NCBI GenBank assembly: GCA_902469965.1
Contig: CABREP010000045.1
Location: 1 to 19,480 of the forward strand
Direction: 5' to 3'
From: Egerieimonas sp900552095
GTDB lineage: Bacteria; Bacillota; Clostridia; Lachnospirales; Lachnospiraceae
Length of the DNA stretch: 19,480 bases
This document shows, piece after piece, positions 1 through 8,200 of this stretch. Within the stretch, counting starts at the first letter, position 1. Each line of letters begins with the position of its first letter. The position numbers were made by a program, and so were the translations under genes. The notes under the pieces are model-generated. The model had not been told where the DNA came from and did no database searches. It was given only the letters and a program-made list of their open reading frames with translations.

Positions 1-711
1 CAGCAGAAGAAGAATGGTATTCTGTATGGGAAGTCCATACTCCCGAACCAGCAGATCCCCCGTTTTTTCCGAAAGTTTCCAGTGAATCTGCCGGATCCTG
101 TCTCCTTCCCGATAATCCCGGATCGCAAATGTTTCGCTGGGATCAAAGCCAGACTTTTTCATAGAATACTCTTCCCCGTCCAGGCTCATGCTTTCACCGT
201 AAGCCACCTCTACTTCTACTCCAAATGTATCCGGCTGTACTGCCATCCGCGCTTCTGCCGGAATTTTCTTCCGGAACCGTCCCAGGCCAAAGAGATCATA
301 AACTGTAATTCCCACCGCTGAAAAAGAAAGCATTCCGCAGCAGGGACTTATTATTTCCAGATCCTGTACGCTCTCTCCCCCGGGCACGGCTGCCATCCGC
401 ACAGACCGCCGAAATCCCTGCCCAGTCAGGAGATTGCTGCCTTCTACGGTACACACAATCCGATCCAGCGGGAGCAGACTTTTGTTGGATAACTGAATCC
501 CCATTCTTCCCTTCTTTCCTTTCCCGCAGGCAGGCTGCGCCCACAGAACCGCATCCAGTTTCCCCAGACAGCCCCAGGTAAGAAACAAAAAAGTGACTGG
601 TAAAATGAAGGAAGCTACAGCAAGGAAAAAGAAAGCATAACTCTCTGTAAAAATATACGCAAACAGGGCACAGACAAGCCATAAGCCCCATAAAATTCTG
701 GATTTCGCCAT
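1..711 (-). CDS. DUF58 domain protein, N-terminal part (runs off the window)
   Basis: I translated this frame by hand. It opens with ATG at 711-709 and stays open for 237 codons to the window edge, so the C-terminus is missing. AGGAGA lies just upstream and overlaps the end of the MoxR gene, which supports this start. Residues about 7-50 hold two hydrophobic membrane segments. Near residues 200-225 is the DUF58 signature, FAIRDYREGDRIRQIHWK followed by a Leu/Val-rich strand and REYG. DUF58 proteins are membrane-anchored and are typically encoded directly after a MoxR ATPase, as here with a 9-base gap. The pair is thought to act in envelope or complex maturation, but no reaction is known. Any vWA-like or transglutaminase partner would lie beyond base 1. 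Confidence 0.85.
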   Translation of the reverse strand, partial: MAKSRILWGLWLVCALFAYIFTESYAFFFLAVASFILPVTFLFLTWGCLGKLDAVLWAQPACGKGKKGRMGIQLSNKSLLPLDRIVCTVEGSNLLTGQGFRRSVRMAAVPGGESVQDLEIISPCCGMLSFSAVGITVYDLFGLGRFRKKIPAEARMAVQPDTFGVEVEVAYGESMSLDGEEYSMKKSGFDPSETFAIRDYREGDRIRQIHWKLSEKTGDLLVREYGLPIQNTILLLL

Positions 712-720
712 CTGTCTCTC

Positions 721-1656
721 CTATCGCCCGCTGTCCGGTGATTTTACCTGCTTTAATACCTGCTCCAGCACATCCGCCGCTGAATACTGAGCGATCCTCG
801 CCTTTGGATTCAGAATAATTCGATGGGCGCACACATCAAGAAAAACACTCTGCACATCCTCCGGTATCACATAATCCCGCCCCGCAAGATAAGCATGCGC
901 CCGGGCCATCCTGGTAACAGCCAGCGCTCCTCTCGGACTGACCCCCAGCCGGATCATCTCCTGCTGTCTGGTCTCCACCGCCAGCGCCGTCACATATTCC
1001 AAAATTCTATCTTCTACATAAATTCCCTGTATTTCTTCCTGCATTGCCAGAATCTCCTCTCTGGAAACTACCTGACGCACACGATCCAGCGGGTTCTGCT
1101 CCTGACGGTCTCTTAAAATATTCACCTGACTTTCAAAATCGGGATACCCCATCTCCATGCGAATCATAAAACGATCCAGCTGAGCCTGAGGCAGAAGCTG
1201 CGTTCCCGCAGATCCCGCCGGATTCTGCGTCGCTATCACCACAAAGGGAGCAGGCAGAGCATGGGTAATTCCATCCACGGTCACCTGGCCTTCCTCCATT
1301 ACCTCCAAAAGAGCAGACTGAGTTTTGCTGGATGTCCGGTTAATTTCATCCGCCAGAAGAAGGTTGGTCATCACTGCCCCCGGCTTATAATCAAAACTCC
1401 CCTGATCTCTGTTATAAACGGAAAATCCCACAATATCAGATGGAATCACATCCGGTGTAAACTGAATACGCTGATAATCCAGCCCCAGGGTTCGTGAGCA
1501 CGCCAGCGCCAGCGTGGTTTTCCCCACTCCGGGTACATCATCCAGAAGAATATGTCCCCGTGACAGGATCGCCATAAGCGTCTTTTTCAGAACCTCTCTC
1601 TTTCCCACAATTACCGTTTCCATTTCGTTAAGAATTGCTTCTGTCCTCTGATTCAT
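721..1656 (-). CDS. MoxR-family AAA+ ATPase
   Basis: This is a 311-residue ATPase of the MoxR family, whose members act as chaperone-like remodelling factors for partner complexes. Numbered from the chosen start, Walker A is PGVGKTT (about 42-48), Walker B is LLADEI (about 100-105), sensor 1 is ATQN (about 142-145), and LPQAQLDRF (about 155-163) is the family's typical arginine-containing segment. The C-terminus has the usual helical lid (SPRGALAV, then an IPEDV segment). An in-frame ATG lies six codons upstream, at 1674, but AGGAGAG sits between the two ATGs and is well spaced only for the second, so I start at 1656. The first ATG also overlaps the end of the DUF4430 gene, while the chosen start leaves a 10-base gap. 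The DUF58 gene follows at once. Confidence 0.93.
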   Translation of the reverse strand: MNQRTEAILNEMETVIVGKREVLKKTLMAILSRGHILLDDVPGVGKTTLALACSRTLGLDYQRIQFTPDVIPSDIVGFSVYNRDQGSFDYKPGAVMTNLLLADEINRTSSKTQSALLEVMEEGQVTVDGITHALPAPFVVIATQNPAGSAGTQLLPQAQLDRFMIRMEMGYPDFESQVNILRDRQEQNPLDRVRQVVSREEILAMQEEIQGIYVEDRILEYVTALAVETRQQEMIRLGVSPRGALAVTRMARAHAYLAGRDYVIPEDVQSVFLDVCAHRIILNPKARIAQYSAADVLEQVLKQVKSPDSGR

Positions 1657-1666
1657 CTTCTCTCTC

Positions 1667-3826
1667 CTATCCATAGATACCGGAATCCGGGTCTACGCCA
1701 ATATCCGCGCCCAAAGCCAGTGTAAACTGAATACGAATCACATCACCGTCCTCCACACAGTGAGTTCCCATACCTTCTCCGATATAATAATCATTCAGTG
1801 TAATCATCCAGCCGGAACCCTTGGTATAATCAAATTCTCCCAGACTGTCCGGATCCACTTCCAGCGGATCATCAAATGTATATCCATGTTCTGTCAGGAA
1901 CTGTTTTTCCCATTCCGGAATATAAGCCCCCGCAAAAGTTCCCGGTCTGTTCATTCTCTTAAGATAAAATCCGCTGCTTTCCGGTGTTCCCGAATAAACA
2001 GATTCTATCCCGTAAGCTGCCAGCCGATCTACCACCAGCCGCGCAATTGTGGTATTCCCCGGTACTGTAACCTGAGGTTCCCGGATCAGCGTTCCGAGTC
2101 CCAGTACATCCACAGATACATAAAGACTGGCGGTCACACTCTGATCCGGCAGGTAATAAATAGTCCTGATCTCCGTCTTTTGATACTGCTCTTTGTCAGC
2201 CGCTGTAACTTCCAGTTCATTCTCTCCGGCCTGCAGTGGCAGATGATATTGCTGTGCAATACCTGAAATACCTGAACTCGATACCTCCGTCCCATTAATC
2301 TTCACCTGAATATCATAAATCGGATTCGCCCTGTAATCATGGGCATCTACCGTCAGAATATATTCTGCAGACGTCACCTCCTGACCATCCGTAAGATTCA
2401 TATTGATCACCGGTTCCCTGTCCGGAGGAGTATAATTTCTCTTATAGGTAATATTCCAGAGATAATACCAGGCCTGTCCCGCCTCATCGAGAAAGTCCAC
2501 CCGAATCGGTGTTTCCCCGGCAGCATACAGATCAATCGTCCGATAGCCGGAGGCATTCGGCTGCGGCGTATAACTCTGATTTCCGCTTCCCACCGTCACC
2601 TGTGTGATCCTTCCTTCTCCCGTATTCGGACAGGAAACGCGAAATGAAAACTCTGAACTGTCCGCCTCATAAAATGCCCAGGACGTACCGTTAAACTGTT
2701 CCGCCACAATCTCTTCCGAAATGGCAGGACTTTCCATCCGCAGTGTAAATTCATCCATCGCATAGGTAAGTGTCAGGCTTTTGGTGATCTTGTTCTGACC
2801 ATATCCGGCAGACAGCTGCAGCGCATTCTGACCTGGATTCAGGCGCAACCCATAATAACCGTCTTCCCCCTTCGATATGCTCTCACCATTGAGGCGAACT
2901 TTGGGTTCCACGTCTTTTCCGCCCTTTTTTGCCCACACTTCAAGCGTCATTGTTTCTTCCCGAACCGTCAAATCTCCCTCTATCATAGCTCCGGTTTTTA
3001 CATTTCTGACAAAAATCCCATAACAATTTTCCGGCACATAATAAAGCGTATACTCTTTTGACTGACGAAATCGCTTTCCGCTGTTATTCTGAAACTGCAG
3101 CGTAACTCTAACCTGATTACTGCCTTCCTTCAGGACAGCTGTATCCTCATACCCGCAGCTTCTGAGTTCTCCGTTTACCTCCAGGCTTCGGCTGACTACC
3201 GACAGATTTTTTCCGGCCTCTGTCAGCGTAATTGTAAATGGATACTCTGGAATCTCGATTGTATCCTGATCCAGAATAGACGTAACAAACCACTCTGCCG
3301 ACGGATCCGGATTCTGATCCGTTCCTCCGTGAACAGTACCTTCTCCCTCGCCCTCGCCATCTCCCTCTCCGGGATTCTGAATCTCCCCCTGTTCTCCACT
3401 CCCGGAATTATTCTTCCCGGGATTACGAGAAATCAGGGGAAGGAGGCCTGACAGAGAATCTGAATTCAGACCGGGAACCTGAGCTTCCGTTCCCGGATTC
3501 TCTCCGCTCTCCTCCCCGTCCTCCCTCTGCTGTTCTTCTTCTGTCTGCTCCTCGCTCTGTTCTTCTTTCTGCTCTTCCTCTTTCTGCTCCTCTTCCGTCT
3601 GTTCTTCCCCTGCCTGTGTCTGGATATTTGCATTTGCAATTCCTTCCAGAACAGACTGATCCATGGCAAGTACAGAAGCCGTCTGATACATCCGGGACGG
3701 ATCTGCCTCCTTTTCCATAGGATTTGAGGGATCCGTTCCTTTCCGCCCTGCCAAAAGCAGGATAAAAAGCAGGATTCCCGCTATGACAGCTGCCGACGAA
3801 ACGATTTTTTTCACATTTTTCCACAT
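1667..3826 (-). CDS. Membrane-anchored surface protein with C-terminal DUF4430 (transcobalamin C-terminal-like) domain
   Basis: This 719-residue protein has one N-terminal hydrophobic segment (about 9-26) after a Lys-rich start. It has no clear signal-peptidase site, so it is probably an uncleaved anchor with an extracellular body. Residues 73-105 are an almost pure Glu/Gln tract and 152-164 a Gly/Glu tract. Residues 185-560 look like several beta-sandwich (Ig or cadherin-like) units, repeatedly ending in strands such as YTLYYVP, LTLTYAM and RTIYYLP. The C-terminus (about 567-705) fits DUF4430: a VSVDVLGLG strand, a helix after VPGNTTIARLVVDRL, GSGWMITLNDYYIGEG, then VEDGDVIRIQF. DUF4430 is related to the C-terminal beta domain of transcobalamin and intrinsic factor. 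The ribosome binding site is weak (GGA). The gene lies 140 bases after the cohesin-like gene and 10 before MoxR. A cobamide-binding role is inference only. Confidence 0.85.
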   Translation of the reverse strand: MWKNVKKIVSSAAVIAGILLFILLLAGRKGTDPSNPMEKEADPSRMYQTASVLAMDQSVLEGIANANIQTQAGEEQTEEEQKEEEQKEEQSEEQTEEEQQREDGEESGENPGTEAQVPGLNSDSLSGLLPLISRNPGKNNSGSGEQGEIQNPGEGDGEGEGEGTVHGGTDQNPDPSAEWFVTSILDQDTIEIPEYPFTITLTEAGKNLSVVSRSLEVNGELRSCGYEDTAVLKEGSNQVRVTLQFQNNSGKRFRQSKEYTLYYVPENCYGIFVRNVKTGAMIEGDLTVREETMTLEVWAKKGGKDVEPKVRLNGESISKGEDGYYGLRLNPGQNALQLSAGYGQNKITKSLTLTYAMDEFTLRMESPAISEEIVAEQFNGTSWAFYEADSSEFSFRVSCPNTGEGRITQVTVGSGNQSYTPQPNASGYRTIDLYAAGETPIRVDFLDEAGQAWYYLWNITYKRNYTPPDREPVINMNLTDGQEVTSAEYILTVDAHDYRANPIYDIQVKINGTEVSSSGISGIAQQYHLPLQAGENELEVTAADKEQYQKTEIRTIYYLPDQSVTASLYVSVDVLGLGTLIREPQVTVPGNTTIARLVVDRLAAYGIESVYSGTPESSGFYLKRMNRPGTFAGAYIPEWEKQFLTEHGYTFDDPLEVDPDSLGEFDYTKGSGWMITLNDYYIGEGMGTHCVEDGDVIRIQFTLALGADIGVDPDSGIYG
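1712..2128 (-). other. DUF4430 domain coding segment
   Basis: Residues about 567-705 of the 719-residue protein. The key elements are the first beta strand VSVDVLGLG, a helical turn after VPGNTTIARLV, the GSGWMITLND motif and the closing VEDGDVIRI strand, the usual 'GD.I' end of this family. It is the best sequence link between this cluster and cobalamin-binding proteins. Confidence 0.75.
3512..3610 (-). repeat. Glu/Gln-rich low-complexity tract in the DUF4430 protein
   Basis: Residues 73-105 are built from imperfect repeats of EEQTEEEQKEE type, seen at DNA level as repeated tctgctcttc-like units on the plus strand. It is probably a flexible acidic stalk between the membrane anchor and the folded domains. 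Such tracts are prone to length change by slippage. Confidence 0.8.
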
Positions 3827-3853
3827 AATAATTTCCAGTTATCCCTTTACAGC

Positions 3854-3880
3854 AAAAAAACTTCCCTCAAAAAGAGCGAA
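3854..3880 (-). terminator. Possible weak intrinsic terminator before the DUF4430 gene
   Basis: Read on the minus strand, a 7-base-pair stem with one G-G mismatch (TTCGCTC / GAGGGAA, loop TTTTT) is followed by a run of seven T. It lies between the large hairpin and the DUF4430 start. The stem is short, so this may be a leaky attenuator rather than a full stop. Confidence 0.4.
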
Positions 3881-3891
3881 TTTGATTTTAT

Positions 3892-3948
3892 GTGCCGAAA
3901 AGCACGGCGGCGGGTATCTGTAGCCCGCGGCCGTGTCTCCTCCGGCAC
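3892..3948. other. Large GC-rich nested hairpin between the cohesin-like and DUF4430 genes
   Basis: The outer arms 3892-3897 (gtgccg) and 3943-3948 (cggcac) pair perfectly. Inside them 3903-3914 pairs with 3924-3935 in 11 of 12 positions around a 9-base loop. No T-run follows directly on the minus strand, so it is not a simple terminator by itself. It could protect the 3' end of the upstream message, help the terminator just after it, or be an RNA processing site. It begins about 20 bases after the cohesin-like stop codon. Confidence 0.65.
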
Positions 3949-3966
3949 CGCTATTCGATTACCTTT

Positions 3967-5253
3967 TTAATTGTGGCTGTGTTTTCTCTTTCTTACAGCC
4001 AGTACTCCCAGACCTGCCACTGCTGCCAGTGCAACTGCTGTGTAAAGTCCCACTGCCGTGGTATCACCTGTTTTAGCTGCAGAACCACTGCCTTTCCCCG
4101 GCGCTGCAGTCGGTTTTACAGTCGTTCCCGGCTTCGGAGTAGTCGTCGGTTTGTCGCCTCCGGGAGTAACTATCGGCTTTCCGCCTCCCTGCTCTAACTT
4201 TTCGATAGCCGCTGTCTCTTTATAATCACAGCGGGAGCAGACACGCTCCTTACTTCCTTCTTCTTCCTTAGTTGCCTCTTTTACTACTTTCCAGCCATCC
4301 TTATCTGTGCTGTCATTTACAGCCCACTTATGTCCCAGCGCTTTCAGTTCACGAGTTTCCTCATATTTTTTACACTCGGAGCAGATTCTTATCTCTGTTC
4401 CCGCTTCTGTACAAGTCGGCTCTTTCGATACTTTCCACTCTCCCATGGTATGTGCCTTTACCGGGATCTCTTCCTCAGTAGTTGCATGGCACACCTTACA
4501 GGTTCCCTCTTTGGAACCCGCTTCCGTGCAGCTGGCTTCTTTTACCACTTTCCATTCATAATCATGAGCTCCTGTAGCCGGAATTGTCTGAGTCTCCATC
4601 AGAGCATCACATACAGTACAGTGAATTTCTTTCGTTCCCTCTTCCGCACAGGTAGGTTCCTTAGTCACCTTCCAGTCACCTGCTGTATGTCCGGTCTTTG
4701 GAAGTGTCTCATTAGAAATTTCTTTTCCGCACATTCCACAGGTAACTCTTCTGTATCCATCCTCCGTACAGTTTGGAAGCTTCTCATCGGTCTGCTTCTG
4801 ATCTTCCGGATGGGCGATATTTACCTTTCCAGTATAGTTCTTCCAGTAGTCTACAGAATCAGCTCCCTGACTCGCATAATTGGTCTTAAGTACAAGATCC
4901 TGAGAATTCTTACAGCTTAAAACTTTAAACTTTGTCGTAATTGTCACATCCGCTCCCAGAAATCCAAACTTGTCTCCGTGAGGCGCAGTCATAATCGCCC
5001 CCTCAAAGGACACATTCCCCTGCAGTTCCAGTGCCTGATGATCATACTGCATGGTGCAGGAAGCTCCGCTGGTTCCCTTTCCGGTCCAGTGCATCGTAAC
5101 GTCTACAGTATCTCCCACCTGGGCGTCAATGCTTCCAATCGTAAATGATACCTCCGGCACCACAGCCGCTTTTGTCTCCCTGCCTGTTGCAGCGGCAGCT
5201 ACCATCATAAGCGCTCCGGCCAGCACACCCATCCATTTTCCTTTTTTTCTCAT
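3967..5253 (-). CDS. Cohesin-like, Cys-repeat, wall-anchored surface protein
   Basis: This 428-residue protein has a signal peptide (1 to about 29, ending TKAA). Residues about 33-147 resemble a cohesin: a first strand and turn EVSFTIGSIDAQVGDTVDV, then MQYDHQALEL, which matches the cohesin 'YDP..LE' motif, then GFLGADVTITTKFKV and a final GKVNI strand. Residues 162-343 hold five repeats of the form C-x(9)-C-x2-C joined by 'GDWKVTKEPTC'-type units. A Pro/Thr-rich linker (354-391) leads to AAKTGD (392-397), a membrane helix (399-420) and RKRKHSHN. That is a sortase-type tail, with Ala where Pro is usual. The start has AAAGGAG and lies 12 bases after the dockerin gene, implying coupled expression and suggesting the two products bind each other. 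The cohesin call is from fold pattern, not alignment. Confidence 0.85.
   Translation of the reverse strand: MRKKGKWMGVLAGALMMVAAAATGRETKAAVVPEVSFTIGSIDAQVGDTVDVTMHWTGKGTSGASCTMQYDHQALELQGNVSFEGAIMTAPHGDKFGFLGADVTITTKFKVLSCKNSQDLVLKTNYASQGADSVDYWKNYTGKVNIAHPEDQKQTDEKLPNCTEDGYRRVTCGMCGKEISNETLPKTGHTAGDWKVTKEPTCAEEGTKEIHCTVCDALMETQTIPATGAHDYEWKVVKEASCTEAGSKEGTCKVCHATTEEEIPVKAHTMGEWKVSKEPTCTEAGTEIRICSECKKYEETRELKALGHKWAVNDSTDKDGWKVVKEATKEEEGSKERVCSRCDYKETAAIEKLEQGGGKPIVTPGGDKPTTTPKPGTTVKPTAAPGKGSGSAAKTGDTTAVGLYTAVALAAVAGLGVLAVRKRKHSHN
3970..4080 (-). other. Sortase-type cell-wall sorting signal (AAKTGD variant)
   Basis: Residues 392-428 hold AAKTGD, a hydrophobic span of about 22 residues, then the charged tail RKRKHSHN. 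The layout is that of LPXTG proteins, but the usual L-P is replaced by A-A. Variant XXXTGD motifs are common in Clostridia. No sortase gene is present in the window. Confidence 0.7.
4225..4770 (-). repeat. Five Cys-repeat units in the cohesin-like protein
   Basis: Residues 162-343 carry units CTEDGYRRVTCGMC, CAEEGTKEIHCTVC, CTEAGSKEGTCKVC and CTEAGTEIRICSEC, then a last unit that has lost its first Cys (ATKEEEGSKERVCSRC). Conserved joining segments read GDWKVTKEPTC or close to it, with a His in GHT or AHT. Such units occur in many clostridial surface proteins. They could bind metal or form disulfides; the sequence does not say which. Confidence 0.85.
4813..5157 (-). other. Cohesin-like domain coding segment
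   Basis: Residues about 33-147 directly after the signal peptide. The order of motifs (VSFTIGSIDAQVGDTVDV, SCTMQYDHQALEL, FGFLGADVTITTKFKV, GKVNI) follows the nine-strand cohesin layout, and the length of about 115 is slightly short for a cohesin. A dockerin in the neighbouring gene raises the odds considerably. Confidence 0.6.
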
Positions 5254-5265
5254 CTTTCTTCTCCT

Positions 5266-8200
5266 TTACTCCTGCTCCTGAATCCTGCTCAGAAGCAGCT
5301 CCACATCTGCCATACTGATTTCTCCGTCACCATTTAAATCCGCGATCCCCAGGTCTGCGCCCGCACTCTCTGCAATCTCATTTAAGAGCACTTCTGCATC
5401 CGCCATGGTGAGTATCCCGTCGCCGTTCAAATCGCCCGGCAGTCCGGCAGCTTCTCCACCGATACTCAGTACATACTCTTTTATCCGGCTTCCATCCTTA
5501 TCCGTAACGGTTACCTTCACCTTCGCCGGTGTATCCGCATTCTCCGGTTCTACCCGCCAGCCAGACTTCACATTTCCCTGATTCTTAGAAAGTTCTTGTC
5601 CCTCAGCCTTTCCTTTGACTCCGCTGATTGCAGTCGCTTTGACTGTATCTTCACTGCCTGCCGCCGTCGCCCACAGATAAAGTGTCTGTGCCTTGTCGTG
5701 GTTTTCCACTGTATAATTCTCTGTAAGGGGATCAAAAGCAGGTCTGAAATTCAGTTTGCCCTCTTCCTCACCGTTTCGGATCGTAGTAACCGTCAGTTTA
5801 CTCAGCGCGCTCTCCGTTGTCACATAAAACGTATATGCTCTTACCGAAGCTCCCTTGCTCATACGTACCTCCGCTTTTGCCTGTCCGTCCTCCAATGTAA
5901 TATCCTGCGCGGTTCCGGCTGTTCCATTGATGCTGACTTCCGCATCCGTCGAAGCAGCCACTTCCAGATGAATTGTCTCTGTCCCCGCATCTGCCTGAAC
6001 CACATGGCTGTCTTTTGCTCCGTTAAATGCCACTCCTCCGTCCAGAACTGCATTGCCTCCGCTTACCTTTACATCTGTAAGATACAGGTCTGCTTTCCCC
6101 AGCGCCATCATCCAGGCCGAATCATTCTTGAAATAAAGCGTTCCCTCGCTGTCCACGGCAATTCCGCTGATACAGAACTGTTCATGATTGGGAATATAGA
6201 GTTCTCCGCTGGCTGGATCTGCCTGCGTCAGTCCTTTTTTATCTTTTACAACATAAAGTGTTCCTCTCGGTGAATTCGTCAGGAAATATACATATATATA
6301 TCCATCCTGATCCACGTATCCGGTACTCATCACACCAGAAGTCTGAGGATAACCGTCTGTTTCCAGCTGGTAAGCCTTAGCCAGAGCCCCGGTAGCTTCG
6401 TCCACATCCACCACCTGAATTCCATAAGTACCGTCAAAATTACCACCATATGTAACGCCTACATAAGCCCGGCCATTATACACCAGAGGCGTACTGGTAC
6501 TCATATTCCCCAGCTTCAGCGGCTGGATCACATGCTCTGTATCAATCGTTCCATCTTCTTTCAGATTGTAAGAGAACAGCCATCCTCCCTTGCTGGTAAA
6601 ATAGATCCTGTTCTTATAGTAGGAAATATCCGAACGGATTTCAGCTGTCGTGTTTCCTGTCAGCTCATTTGTGTCAATCTTCTGAACAACCTCACCGCTT
6701 CTCTTGTCAAGACAGTACAGAAGTCCCAGGTCAGAACCAACCATCACATATTTTTCATTGGTCCAGCTGCCTGCCCAGTAAAATCCACCGCTGTCAAACA
6801 TTGTCCAGGCTGCCTTCTTCTCTTCCAGCGGCTGAGCAGGATCTTCATCTGTCACCGGAATACATACCATATTTCCACCTTTTCTTCCCGTCCAGTAACC
6901 GGTATAGAGATAACCGTCATCATAGCGCACTGTGCAGTTCGGCTGCCCTCCCAGACGGTCTGTGTAAACCCAGAGAGATTCCAGGGTCTTAGCATTGAAT
7001 GCCTGTATTTTCCCGGTCAGCGCCACAAAGATCATGCCATCGCCATAAGCCGGCGGGTTAATCGCAAAGCTGCTGCGCCCGGCCATCTTTGTCTGTTTGA
7101 TCACTTCACCTGTCTTCTTATCCAGCATTAAAAGCTGATCCCCGGAATACGTATAAATCTTATCATCTACAATAATCGGTGTTGACGGTGCAGATGTAGT
7201 TGTATATTTTCCAAACTGAGTCTCCCACTTCAGATCCACAGAGTTTCTGTCCGTGGGCGTCTGGCTCTCAGTAATTGCCTGATTGCTGGGATCCCTGCGG
7301 AATCCGGGCCAGTCAGCATCCAGATCCGGAAGCTGTGTCTCCGGAGCTTTCTCCAGTTTAAAGCTGCGGCTGTCCGCTCCTTCTATCATCAGAGTCCCGG
7401 ACTGAGAAATATAGCCTGCTTTTGTCACCGTGTAGGTGTATTCTTCGCCGGGCATCAAAGGATAAACACCGTCTTTCTCCCAGATCCGATCTCCCTTGTT
7501 GTTATAGACTGCAACTACAGCGTCTGCCGGATCTACCGTCACCGTCAGGCCGGCTGCCTTCACTCTGTTGATCGTCAGCGTATATACTGCCGCATCTATC
7601 CCTTCCTGCTCCGCCCGGATCAGTGCCTGCGTGGAATCTTTGGTGATTGGAAGATCAAATTTCTTTCCCTCTGCCTTCTCTCCATTTACAGTCAGCACAC
7701 TGTCCTTATCATAAGCAGACAGATCCATATGAACAGCCGTCACCGTATCCAGCACATTCACCTTATATTCCCGGATATTTGTATCAAACTTCGGAGTATA
7801 ATAAAGTGTATTGCCATCCTGATCTGCCAGATCAATCTTGGACACCACAGTCTCCCGCACTACATGAACCACATATTCCTCGGTCTGCTCACCGGCCGTA
7901 ATATTCACTTTCAGATCCGCTGTATTATCAGCCGCCCGTTTCAGAGGATTTTTGGAAAGACGGGTATATTGTCCGTTCTCCAGTTTTTCTGTCACCTCTT
8001 TGGAATCTCTGGTAGACGTATACGTAACAGAAAGGGAAGCCCCCTCCAGGCCATTCCGCAGCACCGGCTTCACATAAAACTCCGTTTCTTTCTCGGATAC
8101 CAGAATGGTACATTCCTTTTTCTCCGGATCCAGGGGAGACTTTACTTCATAACCTCCATCCCCGCCTTCCGTTCTGCTGAACTGAATATCTTCCAGCATA

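Noticed and set aside
1657..1674. Upstream in-frame ATG that would add six residues to the MoxR ATPase
   Set aside because: The Shine-Dalgarno AGGAGAG lies inside that extension and is spaced for the second ATG; the first overlaps the previous gene and has no site of its own.
3500..3620. CRISPR-like or tandem DNA repeat
   Set aside because: The repetition is imperfect and in frame with a Glu/Gln-rich protein tract; there are no unique spacers of even length. I saw no CRISPR array, insertion sequence, tRNA or rRNA gene anywhere in the window.
3423..3824. Arg-rich 133-codon minus-strand frame
   Set aside because: It is another frame of the Glu/Gln-rich tract and anchor of the DUF4430 protein; its Arg/Glu bias comes from the repetitive GAA/GAG codons.
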